Positions 8,154 through 15,935 of a stretch of DNA of 17,839 bases are shown here, piece by piece (the first letter of the stretch is position 1; each line of letters begins with the position of its first letter). The DNA lies in contig JAPOOQ010000644.1 in NCBI GenBank assembly GCA_026713345.1, positions 1 to 17,839 on the forward strand, read 5' to 3'. This DNA comes from Gemmatimonadota bacterium (GTDB lineage: Bacteria > Gemmatimonadota > Gemmatimonadetes > Longimicrobiales > Gaopeijiaceae). The notes beneath the pieces were generated by a model. That model had not been told where the DNA came from. It saw only the letters and a list, made by a program, of their open reading frames with translations, and searched no databases. The translations under genes and the position numbers were made by a program.

Positions 8154-8157
8154 TCAG

Positions 8158-8164
8158 CCCTCCC
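8158..8164 (-). promoter_or_regulatory. Strong ribosome binding site of sufB
   Basis: The minus strand carries GGGAGGG four bases upstream of ATG 8153. It is the strongest Shine-Dalgarno sequence in the suf operon. The genes downstream of it depend on overlaps or short gaps and have weak sites. Confidence 0.7.
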
Positions 8165-8208
8165 TGTTTCAATCCTGACTGCTGCGATTCGGCGAGCGCT
8201 GCGGCCGG

Positions 8209-8982
<774 letters not shown>

Positions 8983-9004
8983 CCGACAGGCTCACTATTC
9001 CTCT

Positions 9005-9060
9005 GATGACTTGTTCTTGTACTCGGGGGCCGCTCGGCCGCCGAGGATCGGCCGGCCAAG
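9005..9060 (-). other. GC-rich structured leader of the suf operon
   Basis: Between the predicted transcription start near 9063 and sufC, the minus strand contains overlapping inverted repeats such as CTCGG-CGG-CCGAG and several GGCCG/CGGCC pairs. These could fold in the mRNA leader. No known riboswitch or regulator site is recognised, and no T-tract marks it as a terminator. Confidence 0.3.
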
Positions 9061-9069
9061 GGGACACGA

Positions 9070-9098
9070 AAGCTACCGGAGACAGGCGGCCACGTCAA
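9070..9098 (-). promoter_or_regulatory. Sigma-70-type promoter of the suf operon
   Basis: On the minus strand a -35 box TTGACG (9098-9093) and a -10 box TAGCTT (9075-9070) are separated by exactly 17 bases. They lie in the 192-base gap between the TPR gene and sufC. Five of six -35 positions and three of six -10 positions match consensus. Transcription would begin near 9063, giving a leader of about 80 bases. No sufR or other regulator gene is nearby. Confidence 0.6.
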
Positions 9099-9174
9099 GT
9101 CTCCGAACGGCATCGGCACACGCTCCCCATTTCCTTGTAAGATATTCAACTGCAACCGCTTACGGGATTGTGTG

Positions 9175-10797
9175 CTAAAAGATGGGTGCCGTGATCCATG
9201 TGTCCGACCGGGCCCACGCCTCCTGGAACAGCCCGTGGACTTCATCGGCCTCGGACATGCGGTCCTGGGCCCGGAGAGCCGCTTCCAGGCCGAAGAGCGA
9301 CCACCCGTTCATGGGATGTTCCTCGAGAGCGGCCCTGAACACGGTCTCCGCCTCCGCGTAGCGCTCCATCTCCAGCAGCAAATCGCCCAACCAGTGGCGC
9401 GCCGAGAAGTTGAGCGGCTCGGGCTCGTCGTAGCGCAGGCCGTCCTCAAGCTCGATCGCGGCCTCCAGCACCTCGACGGCGCGCTCGTTCTCGTCCTCGT
9501 CGCGCAGGATCTCCGCCTCGAGGATCCCTCCCACCACACCGAGCAGGTCGGCGGCCGAGTGTCCCCGGAACGACCCGGACGTCACCTCCGCCGCGAGCTT
9601 GACCTTCTCCAGGTAGAACTTCGCGCGTCCCGGGTCATCGGTGCGCAGGAACGCATAGCCGTGCGAGAAGTCCCAGAAACCGCGCTGGATCGCCCGGTCC
9701 GGCGGGTCGTCCAGCTCCAGGATATCGTCGAAGCGGCCGAAGCGGAGCATGGTCATGGCCTCGTAGAAGTTGCCGCTGGGGACCGTCTTGCCGTAGTCCC
9801 GTCCGGCCTGGATCGCAACCGCGCCCTGGCCGTCCATCGAAGCCGCAAAGAGGAGCATGTGCAGGTTGTGGGACGGGTAGATGGCCCACGCGATGTCGTG
9901 TTCGGCCCGCAGGTCGGAGTGCCAGGCGTCCAGGTTGGCCCGCACGGCGTCGCCCCAGCGGCCGATCCGGTTGTAGGTGTGGGACGGCATGTGCTGGATA
10001 TGGCTGGCGCCGGGGATCGCCGCTCCGAGATGGTCGGCGCAGGCCTCCGCCTTCTCCGGCTTGACGGTGGGCTCGGTGGCGTGGACGTAGAGGTGGCACG
10101 CCCCCGGGTGGGTGATGTCGATGGCCAGAACGGCCTCCAGGATGGCGTGGATCTTCTGCACCGCGGGCTTCTCGATGTCCCAGCGGCCGCGCCGCGGTTC
10201 GAGCAGCATGAGCGACTCGCCGTACAGCGTTCCCACGTCCAGGTCATGGGGGAAGCGCCGGTAGACCTCGGCCATCGCGTCGGCGTACTCCTCGTCCATC
10301 TTCCGGCGTGACTCCGAGTCGTGCTCCATCGCATAGCGCACCGACATCGCCTCGATCAGCGCGCGCTCGACCTCGTTGGCGTGCTCCGCCGCCAGCGCAT
10401 TCGCCTTCATGATATTCTCGTACGCGCGCGGCGCGTCGTCGGGCCCCATGCCGCCGTTCAGGTACGGTCCCCACGCCCACGCCTCGCCCCAGAAGCACAT
10501 GGCGCAGTTCGGATCCTCCCGCTGGGCCTGGCGGAACGACCGCGCCGCACGCAACGGAGTGAAGGCGTACATCATCTGCACGCCCTGGTCGAAGTACTTC
10601 TGTGCTTCCGCCGAGCTGGTCGTGATCGGTCGCTTGAGGGGCCCGAGGGCTTCGGGGTAGTAGGTGGCCTGTTCGTCGAATCCGGCCGGGTACTCCACTT
10701 CCTGCGCCGTCGCGCCGGGCGGTGCAATAGCCGAAAGAGACGAGATCACGACAGTCACGACGATGGCGCTGGAGCGCCGGATGCGCGCGGGTTCCAT
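9175..10797 (-). CDS. Exported TPR protein with conserved-looking Cys/His motifs
   Basis: This 540-residue exported protein has a helical, TPR-like repeat architecture. The start at ATG 10797 gives a classic signal peptide (MEPARIRRSS, a hydrophobic core, and A-T-A before Gln32). ATG 10842 would add 15 residues before it. Motifs of an uncharacterised bacterial TPR family are visible: NCAMCFWGEAWA (Cys98, Cys101), HPGACHLYVHA (His230, His235, His239), and HIQHMPSHTYNRIGR (His266, His269, His273). The C-terminal part has recognisable TPR pairs such as FSARHWLGDLLLE and AEAETVFRAALEE. The concentration of Cys and His suggests metal or cofactor binding, but that is inference; no function is known. 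It is divergent from the sigma factor operon and stands 192 bases upstream of sufC with its own stop, so it is probably a separate unit. Confidence 0.85.
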   Translation of the reverse strand: MEPARIRRSSAIVVTVVISSLSAIAPPGATAQEVEYPAGFDEQATYYPEALGPLKRPITTSSAEAQKYFDQGVQMMYAFTPLRAARSFRQAQREDPNCAMCFWGEAWAWGPYLNGGMGPDDAPRAYENIMKANALAAEHANEVERALIEAMSVRYAMEHDSESRRKMDEEYADAMAEVYRRFPHDLDVGTLYGESLMLLEPRRGRWDIEKPAVQKIHAILEAVLAIDITHPGACHLYVHATEPTVKPEKAEACADHLGAAIPGASHIQHMPSHTYNRIGRWGDAVRANLDAWHSDLRAEHDIAWAIYPSHNLHMLLFAASMDGQGAVAIQAGRDYGKTVPSGNFYEAMTMLRFGRFDDILELDDPPDRAIQRGFWDFSHGYAFLRTDDPGRAKFYLEKVKLAAEVTSGSFRGHSAADLLGVVGGILEAEILRDEDENERAVEVLEAAIELEDGLRYDEPEPLNFSARHWLGDLLLEMERYAEAETVFRAALEEHPMNGWSLFGLEAALRAQDRMSEADEVHGLFQEAWARSDTWITAPIF

Positions 10798-10917
10798 ACG
10801 TTTGCTATCCGATTGAAGTGTGGGTTCGGGAATCTGGACCATACGGGCAAAGTGCGTTCTTCAGGGTGAAGTCGCCAGACCCGGCCCGCGGCTGGCGGAA
10901 GACTTGCTCCCGCTCGG

Positions 10918-10940
10918 CCGGCGCACCGGCATCGCGCCGG
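10918..10940. repeat. 7-bp inverted repeat in the divergent regulatory region
   Basis: CCGGCGC (10918-10924) and GCGCCGG (10934-10940) form a perfect 7-bp inverted repeat around a 9-base spacer. It sits immediately upstream of a -10-like box for the sigma factor operon, where a -35 element would be, and between that operon and the divergent TPR gene. It could be an operator or an RNA hairpin. No T-tract follows, so it is not an intrinsic terminator. Confidence 0.4.
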
Positions 10941-10943
10941 GGT

Positions 10944-10949
10944 TAGAAT
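10944..10949 (+). promoter_or_regulatory. -10-like box upstream of the sigma factor operon
   Basis: TAGAAT matches the sigma-70 -10 consensus at five of six positions. No good -35 hexamer exists 16-18 bases upstream, because that space is the GC-rich inverted repeat. If it is used, an activator or alternative sigma factor may help, and the transcript would begin near 10956. Confidence 0.35.
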
Positions 10950-10963
10950 GAATTGGAGGCTTC

Positions 10964-11074
10964 ATGCGTAGTACTGAGGATGGGCCTGCCTCGAATGGCC
11001 CCGGCTCAGCGGGGGCTCCGGCCAAGACCACGACTTCGAACCAGGATTGGAGGAAGCTTGCTCCCCGACCTTGA
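10964..11074 (+). other. Possible 36-residue leader ORF overlapping the sigma factor start
   Basis: An ATG at 10964 is preceded by GGAGG four bases upstream and opens a 36-residue frame beginning MRSTEDG and ending KLAPRP, with TGA at 11072-11074. It overlaps the proposed TTG start of the sigma factor in another frame, so it could couple translation. Deleting one C from the CCCC run near 11062-11065 would instead join this frame to the sigma factor as KLAP-DLERELL. It may therefore be the true N-terminus separated by a frameshift or base error. No homology is recognised. Confidence 0.3.
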
Positions 11075-11624
11075 GCGGGAGCTTCTGCGAAAGTGCCAGA
11101 GGGGCGATTCGCGTTTCTTCGAACCCATCGTGCGCGCCTACGAGCCCGCCGGGTTGCGGGTGGCGCTCGGCATGATGGGGAACCCGGACGACGCGCGGGA
11201 CGCGCTCCAGGACGCTTTCGTGAAGACCTGGCAGACGCTGGGACGGTTCGATCTGAAGCGTCCCTTCGGACCCTGGTTCTTCCAGATTCTCCGAAACCAG
11301 TGCCGGGACGCGCTGCGGAAGCGCAAGGCGAGGTTCATGCGGGAGGCGCTGGACGAGCGACTGGAAATGAGGCCGGCGGATCCCGAAAGCGGCCCGGAGC
11401 GGCGCAGGGAGCGCCGGGCGGCGCGGGAACGCATCTGGAAGGCGCTGGAGCAGCTGAGTGAAGATCACAGGGAGATTCTCGTATTGAAGGAAATCGAGGG
11501 ATTTCGCTACGGCGAGATCGCAGGCATACTGGAGATACCGGAGGGGACGGTTGCGAGCCGTCTCTTCCACGCGCGCCGGGCGCTGGCGGAGGTGGTGCGT
11601 GGGACGGAGGGGGCGCAAACGTGA
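11058..11624 (+). CDS. ECF-type RNA polymerase sigma factor (sigma-70 family)
   Basis: This alternative sigma factor has only regions 2 and 4, as in ECF sigma factors. From TTG 11058 it has 188 residues. Region 2 is at about 15-90, with NPDDARDALQDAFVKTW for core binding and -10 recognition and PFGPWFFQILRNQCRDALR after it. A charged linker covers about 91-120. Region 4 is at about 125-178, with LSEDHREILVLKEIEG and the helix-turn-helix YGEIAGILEIPEGTVASRLFHAR. The TTG is preceded by GGAGG with 4 bases between. The open frame continues upstream to TTG 10953, but that part reads as unlikely protein rich in Arg and Pro. The 5' end is uncertain: a leader ORF with a better ATG lies in another frame. 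The anti-sigma gene follows after 10 bases. Confidence 0.92.
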   Translation: MLPDLERELLRKCQRGDSRFFEPIVRAYEPAGLRVALGMMGNPDDARDALQDAFVKTWQTLGRFDLKRPFGPWFFQILRNQCRDALRKRKARFMREALDERLEMRPADPESGPERRRERRAARERIWKALEQLSEDHREILVLKEIEGFRYGEIAGILEIPEGTVASRLFHARRALAEVVRGTEGAQT

Positions 11625-11634
11625 GGACTCGCAC

Positions 11635-12069
11635 ATGAACAAGGTCGTGCCGGCAAAAGTGGAACACGAGGAGCTGATGCGGTTCCTCGACGGGGAGGTC
11701 ACGCCCGAGGAGCGGGCCGTGGTCGAGCAGTACCTCGAGACCTCGAGCGAACTTCGCCGTGAGGTGGCGATCTTCCGGTCCATGAAGGAAGAGCTTCAGG
11801 ACCTTTCCCTGGCCGCACGCGGCGGGGACTCGGTGTGGAAACCGATCCGCTCCCGCATCACCGTGCCGACGGGGTGGGTGCTGGCGGGTACCGGTCTCGT
11901 CTTCTGGGTCGGCTACGGGATCTGGGCCTTCCTCAGATCGCCCCAGGCCATTCTGATGAAGCTCGCGACCGGTGGGATCGCGATCGGGATTCTGGTCCTG
12001 CTGGCCCACGTGATCTGGGAACGGATTCGGGAGTACGGGACGGATCCCTACCGGGACGTCCATCGATGA
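11635..12069 (+). CDS. Membrane anti-sigma factor (two predicted helices)
   Basis: The protein is predicted to bind and hold the adjacent ECF sigma factor at the membrane. It has 144 residues from ATG 11635, with GAGG 8 bases upstream. The N-terminal cytosolic part (about 1-60) has the anti-sigma pattern HEELMRFLDGEVTPEE with E-Q-Y-L and R-R-E-V helices. It lacks the HxxxCxxC zinc motif of ZAS-type anti-sigma factors. Two hydrophobic segments follow, at about 80-100 and 109-128, with a charged tail (about 129-144) that would return to the cytosol. The assignment rests on position directly after the sigma gene and on this domain layout. The signal that releases the sigma factor is unknown. Its stop overlaps the next start. 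Confidence 0.82.
   Translation: MNKVVPAKVEHEELMRFLDGEVTPEERAVVEQYLETSSELRREVAIFRSMKEELQDLSLAARGGDSVWKPIRSRITVPTGWVLAGTGLVFWVGYGIWAFLRSPQAILMKLATGGIAIGILVLLAHVIWERIREYGTDPYRDVHR
12066..12069 (+). promoter_or_regulatory. ATGA stop/start overlap coupling anti-sigma and YbjQ genes
   Basis: The TGA stop of the anti-sigma gene (12067-12069) overlaps the ATG of the next gene (12066-12068). There is no strong separate ribosome site, so translation of the YbjQ-like protein is probably coupled to the anti-sigma gene. Confidence 0.7.
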
Positions 12070-12413
12070 TTGTCGCCACGACAGAATGCGCCACCGGATA
12101 CACGGTTGTACGCACACTGGGCATGGTCCGGGGGAGTTCGGTGCGTGTCCGGCATGTGGGCATGGACCTGATCGCGAGCCTGCGCAACCTGGCGGGCGGC
12201 GAGGTCTACGAATACACCAAGCTGCTCGCCGAAGTGCGGGAGCAGGCGGTGGACCGGATGGTTGCCGAGGCGGAGGCGCTGGGCGCGAATGGGATTCTCG
12301 CGGTGCGCTTCCAGTCGGCCGAGGTCAGCCGCGCGGCCGCCGAGATGATGTGCTACGGGACCGCGGTGGAGCTGCGCCCGGACGCGAAAGCGCCGGCGGG
12401 GCAGGGCGAGTAG
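12066..12413 (+). CDS. YbjQ/UPF0145 (DUF74) family protein
   Basis: This 115-residue cytosolic protein belongs to the YbjQ/UPF0145 family, often labelled heavy-metal-binding domain protein without a firm function; members form pentameric rings. Family features are MIVATTECATGY at the start, TLGMVRGSSVRV, the NLAGGEVYEYTKLL helix, EAEALGANGILAVRF, and a closing strand with YGTAVEL. The length fits the family. The ATGA overlap places it firmly in the sigma/anti-sigma operon, suggesting a link to the envelope stress response that this sigma factor controls. That link is inference from position. The final residues (KAPAGQGE) look like a disordered tail. Confidence 0.9.
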   Translation: MIVATTECATGYTVVRTLGMVRGSSVRVRHVGMDLIASLRNLAGGEVYEYTKLLAEVREQAVDRMVAEAEALGANGILAVRFQSAEVSRAAAEMMCYGTAVELRPDAKAPAGQGE

Positions 12414-12428
12414 CGAACGGGTCGCGAA

Positions 12429-12443
12429 AGCCCGCATTGGGCT
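12429..12443. terminator. Weak hairpin between convergent genes
   Basis: AGCCC-GCATT-GGGCT forms a 5-bp stem with a 5-base loop in the 29-base gap between the convergent YbjQ and DUF4328 genes, touching the DUF4328 stop. No T-tract follows on either strand, so a bidirectional terminator role is only suggested by position. Confidence 0.3.
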
Positions 12444-13090
12444 CACTCATCATCGACATCCTCGGCGTCGCGGGTGCGGTAGTGGGCCATCTGCATCATG
12501 TGGACGCGGTTGATGATGCTCACCATGACCAGTGCAAGGGGGACCTGGAGGGCTTGGCGGATCACTTCCGACATGCTTTCGACCTCCTCTGCCGAGGCGG
12601 TCCAGGTCACTCCCTCGGCCCCGGAGGTGAGGAGCCACAGACCCCACCACAGAGGAAGCAGCGACGGAGCCTTTTCCTCCCACCACCGGGAGGGGCGGAG
12701 GCTGGCTCGGCAGATTTCCTTCATGGCCTGGTACGGCTTCCAGAAGTTGGCGATAGGGATGAAGTACCAGCCGACGGCCCAGCCGGGGGTAAACACCATC
12801 CTCGTCGCACCCAGGGCGCGGGCGTTGTAGTTGGCGCGGTAGATCCATTGAAGCACCAGAATCGCACTGCCCAGCGCGACGACCATGACGGGTATTGCGA
12901 AGAGCACGAGTAGTCCCAGGAACGGACCCTCCAGAGAGGGGGGCGGCCCACCGGTGTTTGCGTGCCACCAGTAGTTGCGCCAGCTGCCGGCAACGGACAG
13001 CAGGGCGAGCGGGATGCTCGCGTAGAGGAATCCCTTTGTCGTCCGGGTCAGGCTGGTCGGATCCCTGAAACCGATTTGCTGATCGTTCAT
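12443..13090 (-). CDS. DUF4328 multi-pass membrane protein
   Basis: This 215-residue membrane protein is of unknown function and matches the DUF4328 family. The diagnostic segment is GWAVGWYFIPIANFWKPYQAMKEI at about 103-126 (written here as GWAVGWYFIP, IANFW and KPYQAMKE). About five hydrophobic segments are visible, at roughly 18-35, 57-82, 103-117, 143-157 and 178-195. The start at ATG 13090 follows GGGAG by 7 bases. A longer frame to 13147 adds 19 residues without a ribosome site. The tail is acidic (DAEDVDDE). It lies about 64 bases after the methyltransferase stop on the same strand and converges with the sigma operon. Its function cannot be deduced from the neighbours. Confidence 0.85.
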   Translation of the reverse strand: MNDQQIGFRDPTSLTRTTKGFLYASIPLALLSVAGSWRNYWWHANTGGPPPSLEGPFLGLLVLFAIPVMVVALGSAILVLQWIYRANYNARALGATRMVFTPGWAVGWYFIPIANFWKPYQAMKEICRASLRPSRWWEEKAPSLLPLWWGLWLLTSGAEGVTWTASAEEVESMSEVIRQALQVPLALVMVSIINRVHMMQMAHYRTRDAEDVDDE

Positions 13091-13153
13091 GCTCAGTCTC
13101 CCATGTAGTGGATGTTGTGCGCCGAACGCTGCAAGGTAGCGTGGCATCGCGGC

Positions 13154-14032
13154 TCACCCCCCGTCAAACCCCACGCACTCCGGCCCGAAGCGCGTCAGCC
13201 TTGCGGCCATGACGCGCGCCGCTTCGGGGTTCGAATCCACCAGGACGTAGTCGCGCCCGTTGCGGGCTGCCGCCTCGCCCGTGGTTCCGCTGCCGGCAAA
13301 GAAGTCGAGCACGGTGTCTCCGGGGTTCGAGTGCACCTTGATGATACGTTCGAGCACCCCCAGGGGCTTCTGTGTGGGGTATCCCGTCTTCTCGCCTCCG
13401 GTGGGGCTGACGATCGTGTGCCACCACACGTCGGTGGGCGTCTTGCCGCGGGCGGCCTTGGCCTTGCCGACCAGGCCGGGGGCCATGTAGGGGATGCGGT
13501 CCATTTCGCCGAAGTTGAAGGTGTAGTCGGCGGGGTCGCGCGCGTACCAGAAGATGGTGTCGTGCTTGGCGGGCCACCAGCGCTTCGGGCGGGCGCCGTA
13601 GTCGTAGGCCCAGATGATCTCGTTCATGAACGACCCGCGCCCGAAGATTTCGTCGAGGAGGATCTTGCAGTAGTGGGCCTCGCGGTAGTCGATGTGGAGG
13701 AAGAAGGCCCCGTTCTCGGCCAGGATCCGGTGCGCCTCGCGGAGACGCGGCGCGAGAAACGCGAGGTAGTCGTCGTGGCGGTCTTCGTAGCCGCTCTTGC
13801 CGACGATGGTCGTGCGGTAGCGTGCGTCCTGGAAGCCGGTGCGATCGCCGTCCGCGTCGCGCTCGACCCGGATGCGGGTGCGGTGCTGGGTCTTGCCGGT
13901 GTTGAACGGCGGATCGATGTAGACGAGGTGGGCGGAGCCCGGCGCCATCTCGCGCAACACGGGGAGGTTGTCGGCCAGGATGATCGTTCCCGATGGAACA
14001 TCCCGGCGCCCCACTGAGCCGGATTCCGCCAT
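13154..14032 (-). CDS. Solitary DNA methyltransferase, beta class (likely adenine-N6)
   Basis: This S-adenosylmethionine-dependent DNA modification enzyme has 292 residues. Motif IV is DPPF (40-43, followed by NTGK). Motif I, FAGSGTT (245-251), lies near the C-terminus, so the order IV before I marks the beta class. DPPF rather than SPP points to adenine N6 methylation. The G-Y-P-T-Q-K-P segment before motif I is typical of this family. No restriction endonuclease or specificity gene is adjacent, so it looks like an orphan methyltransferase with a possible regulatory role. It starts 24 bases after the stop of the upstream amidohydrolase, probably in the same transcript. The ribosome site is weak (AAGG close to the ATG). 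The target sequence cannot be read from the protein. Confidence 0.92.
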   Translation of the reverse strand: MAESGSVGRRDVPSGTIILADNLPVLREMAPGSAHLVYIDPPFNTGKTQHRTRIRVERDADGDRTGFQDARYRTTIVGKSGYEDRHDDYLAFLAPRLREAHRILAENGAFFLHIDYREAHYCKILLDEIFGRGSFMNEIIWAYDYGARPKRWWPAKHDTIFWYARDPADYTFNFGEMDRIPYMAPGLVGKAKAARGKTPTDVWWHTIVSPTGGEKTGYPTQKPLGVLERIIKVHSNPGDTVLDFFAGSGTTGEAAARNGRDYVLVDSNPEAARVMAARLTRFGPECVGFDGG

Positions 14033-14056
14033 GGCCTTGCGGGCCCGCCGCCGCCG

Positions 14057-15685
14057 CTAGTTCCCCCCGTTGTCAGAGACCGCCCGCTCCTCCTTCGCCT
14101 TCCTCACCATCTCGCGAACATCGGCCAGCAGCTGCTGCGCGTCGTAAACGATCCCGTCCTTGATGGTGTACTTGATGCCGCCGACGCGCTCCACCTCGCC
14201 GGTCTCGTCGTTGAGCTTCACGGCGCCGTTCCCGTACAGGACCTTGAGGTTCTGGAGCGGGTTCTCGTCCACTACGACCATGTCGGCCTTGAGGCCGGCC
14301 CGCAGTATGCCGAAGTCGATGCTGGCGCCCTTGGGGTCGTGGAGCTCCTCGGCGCCGTAGAGGGTCGCGGAGCGGATGACCTCGACGGGGTGGAAGCCGG
14401 CCTCGCGGAGCAGCTCGAGCTCACGGATGTAGTCGAAGCCGTAGAGCTTGTAGATGAAGCCGGAATCGGAACCGGTCGTGCCCCGCCCGCCGGCGTTCTT
14501 GTAGTCGTTCAGGAAGTGCATCCACTTCTGGAAGAAGCGTTTCCAGTGGTACTCGTCCTCGCTGGTCCAGTAGAACCAGTAGGAACCGTGCGCGCGGCGG
14601 GACGGCTGGTAGAAGTCCCACTGGCTGGGCAGCGTGTACTCGTCGTGGAAGTCGGCCTCCCGGGAGCGCATCACGTCGCGGCTGGCTTCGTAGATGGTCA
14701 TGGTCGGATCGAGGCCGAAGCCGAGTTCCAGGAAGCGGTCGATGAGCGCGTTCCACTGCTCGGACCCGGGTTCGGCGGCCTGGTGCCACAGACGGCCGAC
14801 GTTGCCGAAGCGGTGCTGCTCGTCCTGGTAGTTGTAGTCGAGCGGCCAGGCCTGAACGCTGTAGTCGGTCAGCATGGACTCCATGAGGCCGTAGTAGTGG
14901 GTCATCATGTCGAGTCCGACTTCGGCGGCGTCGAGCGCGGTCATGCGCACCACGCCCATCTGGCCGAGGTGGGCGACGGTGCCGAGGCCGTGCTTGTGCG
15001 CCTCGTCGATCACCGCTGCCATGATGTCGGGGTCGAGGGCGCCGAGCTTGAGGCCGTCGATCTTCGCGCCCTCCACCTCGACCTCGGCGGCCCACTGCAC
15101 CCATTCGCGCGCCTTCTCGGGGGAGTCGACGGCGCCTCGGTCCCAGGCCTCGCCGGGGCGGGCATACGTGAACATGCGCGGGGCGACGATCTCGTTGCGC
15201 GCGGCCGCCGCCTTCTCGCCGAGCGCCCACATCATCGGGCCGTGGCCGACGCCGCGCGAGGTGGTGATGCCGTGTCCCATCCAGAGCTTGTACGTGTATT
15301 CGGGCTGGGGGGCCTTCCCGGCGCCGCCGGTGTGGGCGTGCATGTCGACGAAGCCGGGCATGATGTACATGCCGGTCATGTCGATCTCGCGGGTGGCGCC
15401 GGAGGGGCGCCGGTCCTCGTCGATGGGGACGCCGGGATATCCAACTGTCTGAATACTGGATATACGATCACCCTCGATGACGATATCCACGGGCCCCATG
15501 GGCGGGGCGCCGGTGCCGTCGATGATCGTGGCGCCGCGCAGGATGAGTCGCTCGTGGGGGCCGTCGCCCTCCGCGTCGCCGCGGGGGGTGGTGGGCTCCA
15601 TCTGCGCGGAAAGAGCGGGGGAAATCGCGGCGGCGCTGATCAGCGCCATGGCGAACACGCGAAGCAGGACGAGCGGGGACTTCAT
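14057..15685 (-). CDS. Exported amidohydrolase-family metal-dependent hydrolase
   Basis: This 542-residue secreted or periplasmic hydrolase belongs to the amidohydrolase superfamily; the substrate is unknown. ATG 15685 is well supported, with AGGAGG 7 bases upstream and a signal peptide starting MKSPLVLLR and ending A-L-S-A before Gln28. Visible metal-site residues are HAH (His116, His118 in GFVDMHAH), Lys213 in the DGLKLG strand (possible carbamylated Lys), His239 in VAHLGQ, His263 in MTHYYG and Asp407 in TGSDSG. A closing beta region with LRAGLKADMVVVDENPL completes the fold. It resembles imidazolonepropionase-like or prolidase-like members. Residues about 270-400 form a longer, aromatic-rich insertion than usual. 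The orphan methyltransferase follows 24 bases downstream. A frame extending to 15847 is an upstream artefact. Confidence 0.92.
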   Translation of the reverse strand: MKSPLVLLRVFAMALISAAAISPALSAQMEPTTPRGDAEGDGPHERLILRGATIIDGTGAPPMGPVDIVIEGDRISSIQTVGYPGVPIDEDRRPSGATREIDMTGMYIMPGFVDMHAHTGGAGKAPQPEYTYKLWMGHGITTSRGVGHGPMMWALGEKAAAARNEIVAPRMFTYARPGEAWDRGAVDSPEKAREWVQWAAEVEVEGAKIDGLKLGALDPDIMAAVIDEAHKHGLGTVAHLGQMGVVRMTALDAAEVGLDMMTHYYGLMESMLTDYSVQAWPLDYNYQDEQHRFGNVGRLWHQAAEPGSEQWNALIDRFLELGFGLDPTMTIYEASRDVMRSREADFHDEYTLPSQWDFYQPSRRAHGSYWFYWTSEDEYHWKRFFQKWMHFLNDYKNAGGRGTTGSDSGFIYKLYGFDYIRELELLREAGFHPVEVIRSATLYGAEELHDPKGASIDFGILRAGLKADMVVVDENPLQNLKVLYGNGAVKLNDETGEVERVGGIKYTIKDGIVYDAQQLLADVREMVRKAKEERAVSDNGGN

Positions 15686-15692
15686 CCTGGGA

Positions 15693-15698
15693 CCTCCT
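15693..15698 (-). promoter_or_regulatory. Consensus ribosome binding site of the amidohydrolase
   Basis: The minus strand carries AGGAGG 7 bases before ATG 15685, a perfect anti-16S match that fixes the start and rules out the longer upstream frame. Confidence 0.8.
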
Positions 15699-15713
15699 GG
15701 TTGGTTGACCTGG

Positions 15714-15732
15714 GCCGGCACGCTTGGCCGGC
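15714..15732 (-). repeat. GCCGGC repeat / leader hairpin upstream of amidohydrolase
   Basis: Two copies of the self-complementary GCCGGC (15714-15719 and 15727-15732) are separated by 7 bases and could form a 6-bp hairpin about 15 bases upstream of the amidohydrolase ribosome site. It could equally be a direct repeat (GGCCGGC twice). In the rest of the 250-base divergent gap to ligA I found no convincing promoter pair. Confidence 0.35.
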
Positions 15733-15935
15733 AACATGATGGGGCGAAGCTGAATTTGAATAGTAGCCGCGTGGTGGGGGCGGGAACAGGATGGCGGCCA
15801 GCAGTCCGTGGATGACCCGCGCGAGCACCGAGAGCGGCGAGGCGCACGGCGGGCTGCCGGCTCGGTTCGCACTACCGGGGAGCCGCGACCGTGTCAGCCC
15901 TTCCCCGGAGGCCACGCGCGGCGATAGCGTTGACA

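Noticed and set aside
9137..9163. GTAAG/CTTAC inverted repeat after the TPR gene as a terminator
   Set aside because: The stem is only 5 bp with a 17-base loop and no T-tract.
15906..15910. GGAGG as the ligA ribosome binding site
   Set aside because: It is 25 bases from ATG 15936 and about 19 from TTG 15930, too far for normal initiation.
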